64,000 nt of DNA from RYN-230 sp963717125 (GCA_963717125.1 CAVQVG010000005.1:62001-126000); one strand, 5' to 3'; numbered from the stretch's first letter, positions 9,268 through 18,713 are shown. A program made the numbers and translations. The notes: generated by a model not told the origin, from the letters alone.

Positions 9268-10728
9268 ATGCTGGTAGCCGGGGTGGATTCGTCTACGCAA
9301 TCCACCAAGGTGCTGCTGTGCCAGGCCGAGGACGGCACGGTGCTCGCCCGGGGCAGCGCGCCGCACCCGCCGGGCACGGAGTGCGACCCGGCCGCCTGGT
9401 GGTCCGCCTTGGAGCAGGCCGGGCGAGGGCTGCTGGACCGGGCCGACGCCGTCGCGGTGGCGGCGCAGCAGCACGGCATGGTCGTGGTGGACGAGGACGG
9501 CCAGGTCATCCGGCCCGCGCTGCTGTGGAACGACCTGCGGTCCGCCGCGGCGGCCCGGGAGCTGATCGCCGAGCGGGGCGGGCCGGGCTGGTGGGCCGCG
9601 CACACCGGGAGCGTGCCCAGCGCCTCGTTCACCGTGACCAAGCTGCGCTGGCTGGCCGAGCACGAGCCGGGCAACGCGGCCCGGGTGGCCCGGGTCATGC
9701 TGCCGCACGACTGGCTGACCTGGCGGCTCAGCGCGGCCGGGGCCGGGCAGGCCGGAGCTGGGCCCGCCGGGACGCGCGGGCCCACCGCCGAGCCCGTCAC
9801 CGACCGCGGCGACGCGTCCGGCACCGGCTACTTCTCGCCCGCCCAAAGCCGCTGGCTGCCCGAGGTAGCCGCGGCGGCGCTGGGCCATGAGCCCGCCCTG
9901 CCGCGGATCGCCAAACCGGCCGAGGCCGTCGGCGAGACCGCCACCGGGGCCGTCCTGGCCCCCGGGACCGGCGACAACATGGGCGCCGCGCTCGGGCTCG
10001 GCCTGGCCCCGGGGGAGCTGGTCACCTCGATCGGCACCTCGGGCACCGCGTACGCGGTCACCGAGCGGCCCGCGGCGGACGAGTCCGGCATGGTGGCCGG
10101 GTTCGCCGACGCCACCGGCCGGTACCTGCCGCTGATCGCGACGGTCAACGCGGGCCTGGTGCTGTCCGCGGTGGCCCGGCTGATCGGCACCGACCTGGAC
10201 GGGCTGTCGGAGCAGGCGCTGCAGGCCGAACCGGGCGCGGCCGGCATCGTGCTGCTGCCCTACCTGGACGGGGAGCGCAGCCCGAACCGGCCCGACGCCA
10301 GCGGCGTGCTGCGGGGCCTCACCACGCAGAACATGACCGGGCCCAACCTGGCCCGGGCCGCGATCGAGGCCGTGCTGGGCACGCTGGCCGAGGCGGCCGA
10401 CCTGATCGCCGCGCAGGGCGCGTCCCGGCAGCGGGTGCTGCTGATCGGCGGCGGGGCCCGGTCCGCGGCGGTACGCCGCATCGCGCCCACCATCTTCGGC
10501 GTCCCGGTGCTGGTGCCCGCGCCGGAGGAGTACGTCGCGCTGGGCGCGGCGCGGCAGGCGGCGTGGGCGCTGGCGGGCACGCCGGAGCCCCCGGACTGGC
10601 CGCGTCGCTCGCCGGAGGAGTACACCGGGGCGGCTGACCCCGGGGTCCGCCAGCGGCTCGGCTGGCTGAGCGCGGCCACGGCGGACTGGGATACGGCGGG
10701 CTGGGACACGCCGGTCTGGCAGCGATGA
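9268..10728 (+). CDS. xylB: Xylulokinase (FGGY family)
   Basis: A 486-residue FGGY carbohydrate kinase that phosphorylates D-xylulose to xylulose 5-phosphate. The N-terminus, VAGVDSSTQSTKVLL, is the ATP-binding P-loop-like start. AAQQHGMVVVDEDG and PALLWNDLRS are substrate-side motifs, and GTGDNMGAALGLG contains the catalytic Asp region. IGTSGTAYAVT and LIGGGARSAAVRRI complete the second FGGY lobe. GGAGGAACC precedes the ATG. It is followed directly by xylose isomerase, giving the isomerase-kinase pair of the isomerase pathway of xylose use. The residue range 155-180 is a Gly/Ala-rich insertion. Assignment as xylulokinase rather than another FGGY kinase rests partly on the neighbour. Confidence 0.92.
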   Translation: MLVAGVDSSTQSTKVLLCQAEDGTVLARGSAPHPPGTECDPAAWWSALEQAGRGLLDRADAVAVAAQQHGMVVVDEDGQVIRPALLWNDLRSAAAARELIAERGGPGWWAAHTGSVPSASFTVTKLRWLAEHEPGNAARVARVMLPHDWLTWRLSAAGAGQAGAGPAGTRGPTAEPVTDRGDASGTGYFSPAQSRWLPEVAAAALGHEPALPRIAKPAEAVGETATGAVLAPGTGDNMGAALGLGLAPGELVTSIGTSGTAYAVTERPAADESGMVAGFADATGRYLPLIATVNAGLVLSAVARLIGTDLDGLSEQALQAEPGAAGIVLLPYLDGERSPNRPDASGVLRGLTTQNMTGPNLARAAIEAVLGTLAEAADLIAAQGASRQRVLLIGGGARSAAVRRIAPTIFGVPVLVPAPEEYVALGAARQAAWALAGTPEPPDWPRRSPEEYTGAADPGVRQRLGWLSAATADWDTAGWDTPVWQR

Positions 10729-10762
10729 CGGAACGTGCTAACGGGACGGAACGTGCTAACGG
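10727..10762 (+). repeat. Perfect 18-bp tandem duplication between xylB and xylA
   Basis: GACGGAACGTGCTAACGG occurs twice in immediate succession (10727-10744 and 10745-10762). It overlaps the xylB stop at its left end and the xylA ribosome binding site at its right. The unit is six codons long, so the frame of the in-frame upstream ATG at 10725 is preserved. Confidence 0.95.
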
Positions 10763-10775
10763 AGAGGACCGGCTG

Positions 10776-11939
10776 ATGGCGGCAGACGCTTACGTACCGA
10801 GGCGCGAGGACAAATTCTCGTTCGGCATCTGGACGGTGGGCTGGCAGGGCGTCAACGTGTTCGGCGGTGCGGTCCGGCCGCCGATGCCGGCCGACCGGGC
10901 CGTGCGCAAGCTGGCCGAGCTGGGCGCCTACGGGGTCAACTTCCATGACAACGACGTGTTCCCGTTCGAGGCCAGCGACGTGCAGCGGGACCGGAAGATC
11001 GGCGACTTCAAGCGGGCGCTGGCCGACACCGGCCTGGTGGTGACCACCGCCACCACCAACCTGTTCGGCCACCCGATGTTCAAGGACGGCGCGTTCACCG
11101 CCAGCGACCGGGACGTGCGCCGGTTCGCCTTGGCCAAGGTGATGCGCAACCTGGACCTGGCCGCCGAGCTCGGCGCCGGGATCTACGTGTTCTGGGGCGG
11201 CCGGGAGGGCGCCGAGTCCGGGGCGGCCAAGGACGTCCGGGCCGCGCTGGACCGCTATAAGGAAGGCCTCGACCTGCTCAGCCAGTACGTGCTGGACCAG
11301 GGCTATCAGCTCCGGTTCGCCATCGAGCCGAAGCCGAACGAGCCCCGCGGCGACATCCTGCTGCCGACGGCCGGTCACGCACTGGCGTTCATCAATGAAC
11401 TCGAGCACTCAGCGATGGTGGGCATCAATCCGGAGGTGGGGCACGAGGAGATGGCCTCGCTCAACTACGCGCACGGGATCACCCAGGCGCTGTGGCACGG
11501 GAAGCTGTTCCACATCGACCTGAACGGGCAGAACGGGCCGCGCTACGACCAGGACCTGCGGTTCGGCGCGGGCAACGCACGCGGCGCGTTCTGGGTGGTG
11601 GACGCGCTGGAGGCGGGCGGGTACGACGGGCCGGTCCACTTCGACTACAAGCCGCCGCGCACCGAGGACGACGACGGCGTGTGGGTGTCCGCGGCGGCGT
11701 GCATGCGCAACTACCTGATCCTGCGGGACAAGGTCCGGGCGTTCCGCGCGGACCCCGAGGTGAAGGCGGCGCTGGCCGCGTCCGGGGTGGAGGACCTGGC
11801 CACGCCCACCCTGGCGGCCGGCGAGACGTGGCGGGACGTGCCGGGCTTCACCCCGGACATCGACGCGCTGGCCGCCCGCGGGCTGGCCTACGAGCACCTG
11901 GACCAGCTCGCGCTGGAGCACCTCTACGGCGTGCGCTGA
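10776..11939 (+). CDS. xylA: Xylose isomerase
   Basis: A 387-residue actinobacterial-type xylose isomerase that converts D-xylose to D-xylulose using two divalent metals. Visible site residues are the catalytic His of YGVNFHDNDVFPF, metal ligands in AIEPKPNEPRGD and NPEVGHEEM, the acidic cluster HIDLNGQNGPRYDQD, and HFDYKPPRTED. The start at 10776 is preferred because GGAGAGG lies 8 nt upstream. An in-frame ATG at 10725 overlaps the xylB stop and would add a repetitive MTERANGTERANG extension created by the 18-bp tandem duplication. It is the last gene of the cluster. A 6-bp stem (11972-11989) follows before dxs. Confidence 0.95.
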   Translation: MAADAYVPRREDKFSFGIWTVGWQGVNVFGGAVRPPMPADRAVRKLAELGAYGVNFHDNDVFPFEASDVQRDRKIGDFKRALADTGLVVTTATTNLFGHPMFKDGAFTASDRDVRRFALAKVMRNLDLAAELGAGIYVFWGGREGAESGAAKDVRAALDRYKEGLDLLSQYVLDQGYQLRFAIEPKPNEPRGDILLPTAGHALAFINELEHSAMVGINPEVGHEEMASLNYAHGITQALWHGKLFHIDLNGQNGPRYDQDLRFGAGNARGAFWVVDALEAGGYDGPVHFDYKPPRTEDDDGVWVSAAACMRNYLILRDKVRAFRADPEVKAALAASGVEDLATPTLAAGETWRDVPGFTPDIDALAARGLAYEHLDQLALEHLYGVR

Positions 11940-12045
11940 CCCGTCTCGATCACCCGGTGAAGCCGCGCCTTCCGTGCCACGCAGCACGGCGGCCAAATAG
12001 ACTCGCCACAGATTCCCCCGCGTCCGCGACAAGGGAGCAGCTCAC

Positions 12046-13965
12046 GTGACCCTGCTGGAAAACCTCTCTGGCCCACGCGATCTCCGGGAGCTGGCGCCTG
12101 ACCAGCTGCCCGTCCTGGCCAGCGAAATACGTGACCTGCTGATCGAGACGGTGTCCCGGACCAGCGGCCACCTCGGGCCCAACCTCGGCGTGGTCGAGCT
12201 GACCATCGCGCTGCACCGGGTGTTCGACTCGCCGGTGGACAAGCTCGTCTTCGACACCGGCCACCAGTCCTACGTGCACAAGCTGCTCACCGGGCGGGTC
12301 GCGGAGTTCGGCACGCTGCGCCAGCGCGGCGGGCTGTCCGGCTACCCGAGCCGGGCCGAGTCCGAGCACGACCTGGTGGAGAACTCGCACGCGTCCACCA
12401 GCCTGTCCTACGCCGACGGGCTGGCCAAGGCGTACCGGCTGCGCGGCGAGACGGACCGCACCGTGGTCGCGGTGATCGGGGACGGCGCGCTGACCGGCGG
12501 GATGGCCTGGGAGGCGCTGAACAACATCGCGGTGGCCAAGGACAGCCGGCTCGTCATCGTGGTCAACGACAACGGCCGCTCCTACCAGCCGACGATCGGC
12601 GGGCTGGCCAACCACCTGACCCTGGTCCGGATCAACCAGCGGTACGAGAACGTGCTGGACTACATCAAGACCACGCTGACCCGCACCCCGGTGGTCGGCC
12701 CGCCGCTGTACGGCACGCTGCACGGGGTAAAGAAGGGCCTCAAGGACGTCCTGCAGCCGCAGGTGCTGTTCGAGGACCTGGGCCTGAAGTACCTCGGCCC
12801 GATCGACGGGCACGACGAGCAGGCCGTGGAGCACGCGCTGCGCCGGGCCAAGGACTTCGGCGGCCCGGTGCTGGTGCACCTGATCACCCGCAAGGGGTTC
12901 GGCTACCAGCTGGCCGAGGACAACGAGCAGGACCGGCTGCACCAGGTGCCCGCGGCCACGCCCGCGGGCACGCCGCCCGGGGTGCCCAAGCCGTCCTGGT
13001 CCGAGGTGTTCGGTGACGCGCTGCTGGCCACCGGCGCACGGCGGCCGGACGTGGTCGCGATCACCGCCGCCATGCTGCACCCGACCGGGCTGGCCAAGTT
13101 CGCCGCCGCCTACCCGGACCGGGTCTTCGACGTGGGCATCGCCGAGCAGCACGCGGTGACCAGCGCGGCCGGGCTGGCCATGGGCGGCCTGCACCCGGTG
13201 GTGGCCATCTACGCGACGTTCCTCAACCGGGCCTTCGACCAGGTGCTGATGGACGTGGCGCTGCACCGGCTGCCGGTCACGTTCGTGCTGGACCGGGCGG
13301 GCGTCACCGGCCCCGACGGGGCCAGCCACAACGGCATGTGGGACGGCTCGATCCTGCAGGTCGTGCCCGGGCTGCGGATCGCCGCGCCACGGGACGGGAC
13401 GCGGATCGCCGAGCTGCTGGCCGAGGCGGTCGCGGTCGGCGACGGCCCGACCGTGGTCCGGTTCCCCAAGGGCAACGTGGGTGCCGAGGCCGAGGCCGTC
13501 GGGCAAGTCGGCGGCATGGACGTGCTGGCCCGGCCGGATGGGCCAGGTCCCCCGGACGTGCTGCTGGTCGGCGCCGGGCCGATGGCCGTGATGGGCCTGG
13601 CCACCGCGCGGCGGCTGGCTGACCAGGGCATCCGGGTGACCGTGCTGGACCCACGCTGGACCAAGCCGGTGGACCCGGCCCTGGCTGAGATCGCCGCGCA
13701 GGCCCGGCTGGTGGCCACCGTCGAGGACAACGGCATCGCGGGCGGGTTCGGCGACGCGGTGTGCCGGCTGCTGCGCGACGCGGACGTGCGCACGCCGGTG
13801 CGGACGTTCGGCCTGCCCCAGCGGTTCCTGGACCACGGCTCGCGGGACCAGGTGCTGGACGAGGCTGGCCTGGTCCCACAGCACCTGGCCCGGCAGATCA
13901 CCGAGGCCGTGGCCCGGCTCGACCCCGAACTGGCCGACAACCCCCAGGGATTGAGACCCCAGTGA
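12046..13965 (+). CDS. dxs: 1-deoxy-D-xylulose-5-phosphate synthase
   Basis: A 639-residue thiamine-diphosphate enzyme that condenses pyruvate and glyceraldehyde 3-phosphate, the first step of the MEP isoprenoid pathway. The N-terminus shows SGHLGPNLGVVELT and the TPP motif GDGALTGGMAWEALNN. The pyrimidine-binding domain shows VFDVGIAEQHAVTSAAGLAM, and the C-terminal transketolase-C domain is complete. The start is a GTG with GGGAG upstream. The last codon overlaps the next gene (GTGA), so it is probably translated together with the ferredoxin-NADP reductase. Pairing a MEP-pathway enzyme with a ferredoxin reductase makes sense because IspG and IspH need reduced ferredoxin or flavodoxin; that link is inference. 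Confidence 0.97.
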   Translation: MTLLENLSGPRDLRELAPDQLPVLASEIRDLLIETVSRTSGHLGPNLGVVELTIALHRVFDSPVDKLVFDTGHQSYVHKLLTGRVAEFGTLRQRGGLSGYPSRAESEHDLVENSHASTSLSYADGLAKAYRLRGETDRTVVAVIGDGALTGGMAWEALNNIAVAKDSRLVIVVNDNGRSYQPTIGGLANHLTLVRINQRYENVLDYIKTTLTRTPVVGPPLYGTLHGVKKGLKDVLQPQVLFEDLGLKYLGPIDGHDEQAVEHALRRAKDFGGPVLVHLITRKGFGYQLAEDNEQDRLHQVPAATPAGTPPGVPKPSWSEVFGDALLATGARRPDVVAITAAMLHPTGLAKFAAAYPDRVFDVGIAEQHAVTSAAGLAMGGLHPVVAIYATFLNRAFDQVLMDVALHRLPVTFVLDRAGVTGPDGASHNGMWDGSILQVVPGLRIAAPRDGTRIAELLAEAVAVGDGPTVVRFPKGNVGAEAEAVGQVGGMDVLARPDGPGPPDVLLVGAGPMAVMGLATARRLADQGIRVTVLDPRWTKPVDPALAEIAAQARLVATVEDNGIAGGFGDAVCRLLRDADVRTPVRTFGLPQRFLDHGSRDQVLDEAGLVPQHLARQITEAVARLDPELADNPQGLRPQ

Positions 13966-15359
13966 CCACACTCCAGGTGGCCGTCGTCGGTTCCGGCCCG
14001 GCCGGGATCTACACCGCCGAGGCGCTGATCAAGCAGGCGGCCAAGCTGGACCCGCCCGCCGCGGTGCAGGTCAACGTGCTGGACCGGCTGCCCACCCCGT
14101 ACGGCCTGGTCCGCTACGGGGTCGCCCCCGACCACCCGTCGATCCGGTCCATCGCCGACTACCTGCGCACCGTGCTGGAGCACTCCGATGTGCGCTTTCT
14201 CGGCGGGGTGCACCTCGGCGACGACGTCACCCGCGAGGACCTGCTGGCCAGCTACGACGCGGTGGTCTACGCGACCGGCGCGATGCGCGACCGGCGGATG
14301 GGCATTCCCGGCGAGGACCTGCCCGGCAGCTACGCGGCCACCGACTTCGTGAACTGGTACTGCGGCCACCCGGACTCCGACGTCGGCGCGTTCACCCTGG
14401 ATGCCGAGTCGGTGGCCGTGGTCGGGGTGGGCAACGTGGCCGTGGACGTGGCCCGCATCCTGGCCAGGGACCCGGCCGAGCTGCGCCGTACCGACATCCC
14501 GCAGTCGGTGCTCGAGGCGCTGATGGCCAGCAAGGTCCGCGAGGTGCACATGATCGGCCGCCGCGGCCCGGCGCAGGCCAAGTTCACCACCAAGGAACTG
14601 CGCGAGCTGGGCGAGCTGTCCGGGGTGGACATCGTGGTGCAACCGGACGAGATCGACCTCGACCGGTTCGACCCGACCGGGCAGAGCGCACAGCTCGCCG
14701 AGAACGACCGCCGGGTGCGCGGCAACCTCGCTGTTATCCAAGACTGGGCCGGACGCGCGCCGGGAGCCGGCGCCGAACGCAAGCTGACCGTCCGGTTCTG
14801 GCTGCGCCCGGTGGAGATCGACGGCACCGAACGCGTGTCCGGGCTGACGGTCGAACGCACCCGGCTCGATGAGCAGGGCAAATTCACCGGAACGGGGGAG
14901 TTCGAGACGATTCCGGCGCAGCTGGTGTTCCGCAGCGTCGGGTACCAGAGCGTGCCGCTGCCCGGGGTGCCGTTCGACGAGCGCAGCTACACGGTGCCCA
15001 ACGCCGACGGCCGGGTCCTCGGCCGCCGCGGCGCGCCACTGCCCAGGGAGTACGTCGCCGGGTGGCTCAAGCGCGGCCCGACCGGGGTGGTCGGCACGAA
15101 CAAGTCCGACGCGGCCGGCACCGTCCGGTCGCTGCTGGCCGACCTGGCCGGTGACGGCGGCGCGGCGTCCCGGCGGCAGTCCCGGGATGAATTCGTCGCA
15201 GAACTGGCGGGGCGCGGGGTGCGGCCGGTCAGCTATGCCGACTGGCTCCGCGTGGAACAGGCCGAGGCCGAGCTGGGCAGCTCGCTGGGCCGGGGGGAAC
15301 GGGTCAAGATCGGGGACCGGGCCGCCATCGAGGCGCTGTGCCGGCCGCCGGCCGGCTGA
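13962..15359 (+). CDS. fprA: Ferredoxin/flavodoxin-NADP reductase, adrenodoxin-reductase type
   Basis: A 465-residue flavoprotein of the FprA/adrenodoxin reductase family that transfers electrons between NADPH and ferredoxins. The FAD motif VAVVGSGPAGIYTAEALI is at the N-terminus. DRLPTPYGLVRYGVAPDHP is the family signature, and AVVGVGNVAVDVARIL is the NADP-binding Rossmann motif (GxGxxAxD). IGRRGPAQAKFTTKEL and the C-terminal segments RSVGYQSVPLPGVPFD and GWLKRGPTGVVGTNKSDA are also diagnostic. The GTG start overlaps the dxs stop. About 260 nt without a convincing gene separate its end from ppk1. Confidence 0.95.
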   Translation: MTTLQVAVVGSGPAGIYTAEALIKQAAKLDPPAAVQVNVLDRLPTPYGLVRYGVAPDHPSIRSIADYLRTVLEHSDVRFLGGVHLGDDVTREDLLASYDAVVYATGAMRDRRMGIPGEDLPGSYAATDFVNWYCGHPDSDVGAFTLDAESVAVVGVGNVAVDVARILARDPAELRRTDIPQSVLEALMASKVREVHMIGRRGPAQAKFTTKELRELGELSGVDIVVQPDEIDLDRFDPTGQSAQLAENDRRVRGNLAVIQDWAGRAPGAGAERKLTVRFWLRPVEIDGTERVSGLTVERTRLDEQGKFTGTGEFETIPAQLVFRSVGYQSVPLPGVPFDERSYTVPNADGRVLGRRGAPLPREYVAGWLKRGPTGVVGTNKSDAAGTVRSLLADLAGDGGAASRRQSRDEFVAELAGRGVRPVSYADWLRVEQAEAELGSSLGRGERVKIGDRAAIEALCRPPAG

Positions 15360-15619
15360 CCCGCCCCGCTTTGGGGCTCGCCGCGGCTGGCCTGCGCAAA
15401 CTGATCCCGCCGGCCGTGTACGGCCTGACCGGGCTGGCGCTGCGAGGGCTTGAGCTGGGCGTCCTCCCGCCGCCGCCGCGCTATCTGGGCGAGTTCGCGA
15501 TTCGTTCCGCTTTGCGACTAAATGACGCGGTGCTGAACTGGACAAACATCGCCGCCGCCGAGGGTGAAAACACCCGTCAGGGGTGTCTTGGCGGGGCGGA
15601 CACTGGGGACAATGACGGC

Positions 15620-17764
15620 ATGAGTTTGGGCGAGGTGGGCTATCAGACGGGCGAGGGGGAGATGAGCGCGGGCACCGCGCCGGAGGGTACGACGGCTGAT
15701 CCAGCCGACGATCTGCCGCCCGACCGGTACTTCGAGCGCGAGGCAAGCTGGCTCCGGTTCAACCAGCGCGTGCTGGAACTGGCCGAGGACGAGAACGTGC
15801 CGCTGCTGGAGCGGGTCCGGTTCATGGCTATCTTCGCCAGCAACCTGGACGAGTTCTTCATGGTCCGGGTGGCCGGCCGGATGCGCCGGATGGCCACCGG
15901 CCTGCCGGTGGAGGGGGTCACCACCGAGATCCCGCCGGACCAGGTGCTGGAGAACACCCTCATCACGGCCCGGGAACTGAGCCTGCGGCACGCGGAGTAC
16001 TTCAACAACACGATCCGCCCGCTGCTGGCGAACGAGGGCATCGAGATCCTGCGCTGGAAAGAGCTGTCCGAAGAAGAGCAGCGCGATTTGCAGCAGCTGT
16101 TCCGGGACCGGATCTACCCGGTGCTCACCCCGCTGGTGGTGGACCCGGCCCACCCGTTCCCGTACATCTCCGGCCTGTCACTCAGCCTGGCCGTCATGAT
16201 CGCCGAACCGGAGACCGGCGCGACCATGTTCGCCCGGGTGAAGGTGCCGCCGCTGCTGCCCCGGTTCCTGAGCGTGGGCCGGTACCGGTTCGTGCCGCTG
16301 GAAGACGTGATCGCCGCGCACCTGCCCGAGCTGTTCGTCGGCCTGGACATCCTGGAGCACCACGTGTTCCGGGTGACCAGGAACCGGGAGCTGGAGATCG
16401 ACGAGGACGTCACCGAAGACCTCATGCAGTCCATGGAGCGGGAACTGCTGCGCCGCCGGTTCGAGCCCGCGGTGCGGCTGGAGGTCGAGGAGACGATCTC
16501 GGCCGACATCCTGGAGCGGCTGGTCACCGAGCTGGGCGTGGACCGGCGGGCGGTGTATCACCTGCCCGGCCCCCTCGACCTGACCGGGCTGAACGCGATC
16601 GCCGACCTCAACATCCGGCGGTTCAAGTACCCGCCGTTCGTGCCGCGGGAGTCGGCGCTGCCGCAGGACAACGACGTGTTCACCACGCTGGACCGGGGCG
16701 ACGTGCTGGTGCATCACCCGTACGACTCGTTCACCGCCACGGTGGAGCGGCTGACCGTGGAGGCGGCCGCCGACCCGCGGGTGCTGGCCATCAAGCAGAC
16801 GCTGTACCGGACCAGCGACTCCTCGTCCATCGTGGACGCGCTGATCGACGCGGCCGAGGCGGGCAAGCAGGTCGTGGTGGTGGTCGAGCTGAAGGCGCGG
16901 TTCGACGAGCGGGCCAACATCACCTGGGCCCGAAAGCTGGAGGAAGCGGGCTGCCACGTGGTGTACGGCGTGCCCGGCCTGAAGACGCACTGCAAGATGG
17001 TCCTGGTCGTGCGCGAGGAGCTGGACGGGTCGCTGCGCCGGTACTGCCACATCGGGACCGGGAACTACAACCCGTCCACCGCCCGGCTGTATGAGGACTA
17101 CGGCCTGCTCACCGCCGACCCCACGGTGGGCGGTGACTCGACCGACCTGTTCAACCATCTGACCGCGTACAGCCGGAAGAACGACTACCGCCGCTTCCTG
17201 GTCGCCCCGCAGGCGCTCCGGCCGGGCCTGCTGGACCGGATCGAGCAGCAGACCGCGCTGCAGCAGGCGGGCAAGCCGGCCCGGATCCAGCTCAAGTGCA
17301 ACGCGATCGTGGACGAGGCGGTGGTGGACGCGCTGTACCGGGCGTCCCGGGCCGGGGTGCCGATCGACGTGTGGGTCCGCGGCATCTGCTCGCTCCGTCC
17401 GGGGCTGCCCGGGCTGTCCGAGACGATCCGGGTACGCAGTATTCTCGGCCGGTTCCTGGAACATTCCCGGATCTACGTCTTCGGCGCCGGGGGGCCTGAC
17501 GATACCGAGGTCTGGATCGGCAGCGCCGACCTGATGCACCGCAACCTGGACCGCCGGGTGGAGCTGCTCTGCCTGGTGAAAGATCCCGAGCACAAGCGAG
17601 AGCTGCGGTCGCTGATCGACCTGGCCATGGACGAGTCCACCAGCTCGTGGTGGCTGGCGGGCGACAGCACCTGGACCAGGCACCATCTGGACGCGGAGGG
17701 CAAGCCGTTGCGGGACCTGCAGTCGTATCTGCTCGAGCGGCGCGGTCACCTCGCCGATAGCTGA
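15620..17764 (+). CDS. ppk1: Polyphosphate kinase 1
   Basis: A 714-residue cytoplasmic enzyme that reversibly builds polyphosphate from ATP. The N-terminal domain begins with YFEREASWLRFNQRVLELA and NLDEFFMVRVAGR. The catalytic C-terminal domains of the PLD-like fold contain the ATP-contacting AIKQTLYRTS and GLKTHCKMVLVV, and HIGTGNYNPSTARLYEDY with the phosphorylated His. The ATG at 15620 is chosen; a second in-frame ATG at 15662 follows GAGGGGGAG but lies too close to it. The stop overlaps the ATG of the Nudix fusion gene (TGATG), so the two are coupled. The 260 nt upstream hold no recognised gene. Confidence 0.95.
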   Translation: MSLGEVGYQTGEGEMSAGTAPEGTTADPADDLPPDRYFEREASWLRFNQRVLELAEDENVPLLERVRFMAIFASNLDEFFMVRVAGRMRRMATGLPVEGVTTEIPPDQVLENTLITARELSLRHAEYFNNTIRPLLANEGIEILRWKELSEEEQRDLQQLFRDRIYPVLTPLVVDPAHPFPYISGLSLSLAVMIAEPETGATMFARVKVPPLLPRFLSVGRYRFVPLEDVIAAHLPELFVGLDILEHHVFRVTRNRELEIDEDVTEDLMQSMERELLRRRFEPAVRLEVEETISADILERLVTELGVDRRAVYHLPGPLDLTGLNAIADLNIRRFKYPPFVPRESALPQDNDVFTTLDRGDVLVHHPYDSFTATVERLTVEAAADPRVLAIKQTLYRTSDSSSIVDALIDAAEAGKQVVVVVELKARFDERANITWARKLEEAGCHVVYGVPGLKTHCKMVLVVREELDGSLRRYCHIGTGNYNPSTARLYEDYGLLTADPTVGGDSTDLFNHLTAYSRKNDYRRFLVAPQALRPGLLDRIEQQTALQQAGKPARIQLKCNAIVDEAVVDALYRASRAGVPIDVWVRGICSLRPGLPGLSETIRVRSILGRFLEHSRIYVFGAGGPDDTEVWIGSADLMHRNLDRRVELLCLVKDPEHKRELRSLIDLAMDESTSSWWLAGDSTWTRHHLDAEGKPLRDLQSYLLERRGHLADS

Positions 17765-18684
17765 TGCTGGCGGACGGGGGAGCTGGCGGACGCGAGATCC
17801 GGGCTGCCGGCGCGGTGCTCTGGCGGCCCGGCCCGGTTGGCCCGCAGGTGGCGCTGGTGCACCGGCCGAAATACGACGACTGGAGCCTGCCCAAGGGCAA
17901 GACCGAGCCGGGTGAGCATGTCCTGCTGACCGCGGTCCGCGAGGTGGCCGAGGAGACCGGGATCCGGGTCATCCTCGGCCGGCGGCTGCCCTCAACGCAC
18001 TATATGGTGCGCGGGCGGCCCAAGGTGGTGGACTACTGGGCGGCCAAGGCCGCCGATGCGCCGCAGCCCGGGCTCACCCCGAACGCCGAGGTGGACCGGG
18101 TGGACTGGCTGGAGGTGCCAGCCGCCCGGCAGCGGCTCAGCTACCCGCATGACACCGCGGTGCTGGATGAGTTCGCGGCCGGGCCGCCGGACACCGTCCC
18201 GCTGATCCTGGTCCGGCACGCCTCGGCCGGCAGCAAGGCGGAGTGGCGGGCGGCCGGCCGCCACGATGACCTGGCCCGGCCGCTGGACCCGGCCGGACGC
18301 GAGCAGGCCGCTCTGCTGGCCCAGTTGCTCCGCTGCTACGCGCAGGCCAAGGTGTTCAGTTCGGCCGCCGAGCGGTGTGTGGCCACGGTCCGGCCGTACG
18401 CCGAGGAGGCGGCCATGTCCGTCCAGGCGGACCAGGCGTTCACGGTCGGTCTCGGCTCGGTCGGCGACACGCGCCGGCGGACCGACGAGATCCTGGCCGG
18501 CGCGCTGCCCGCGGTGATCTGCGGGCACCGGGAGAATCTGCCGGTGATCCTGGAGGAAGCCTGCGCCGTGCTGGGCGCGAAGCCGCCTGACGGCCGTCCG
18601 CTGCCGCCAGCCGGCTTCTGGGTGCTGCACATCGGCTGGAACGCGCTCGCCTGCGCGGAGCGGCACCACGCCACGGTTCGTTAG
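17764..18684 (+). CDS. mutT1: Nudix hydrolase fused to a histidine phosphatase (MutT1 type)
   Basis: A 306-residue two-domain protein. The N-terminal Nudix domain carries the full box GKTEPGEHVLLTAVREVAEE followed by TGI (about residues 44-66). The C-terminal histidine-phosphatase domain begins with LILVRHASAGSKAEWRAAGR (RHx catalytic His) and has ICGHRENLP with the second His. Mycobacterial MutT1 with this architecture hydrolyses 8-oxo-dGTP and diadenosine polyphosphates. Adjacency to ppk1 is a recurrent actinobacterial arrangement. The ATG shares bases with the ppk1 stop, which supports co-translation. Nucleotide-pool sanitation is known for the family; substrate details here are inferred. 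Confidence 0.92.
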   Translation: MLADGGAGGREIRAAGAVLWRPGPVGPQVALVHRPKYDDWSLPKGKTEPGEHVLLTAVREVAEETGIRVILGRRLPSTHYMVRGRPKVVDYWAAKAADAPQPGLTPNAEVDRVDWLEVPAARQRLSYPHDTAVLDEFAAGPPDTVPLILVRHASAGSKAEWRAAGRHDDLARPLDPAGREQAALLAQLLRCYAQAKVFSSAAERCVATVRPYAEEAAMSVQADQAFTVGLGSVGDTRRRTDEILAGALPAVICGHRENLPVILEEACAVLGAKPPDGRPLPPAGFWVLHIGWNALACAERHHATVR

Positions 18685-18713
18685 ACCGGCCCGCTCGGCC
18701 GGGACCGGTAAGC

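Noticed and set aside
10725..10775. ATG 10725 as the xylA start
   Set aside because: It would add a repetitive extension made by the tandem duplication, while ATG 10776 has a good GGAGAGG site. Kept as an alternative.
15338..15619. N-terminal extension of ppk1 back to 15338
   Set aside because: It overlaps the fprA end and the added residues do not resemble Ppk1; the ATG at 15620 matches the family length.
13209..15746. An 845-codon minus-strand frame opposite dxs and fprA
   Set aside because: Antisense shadow of two certain genes; no domain recognised.
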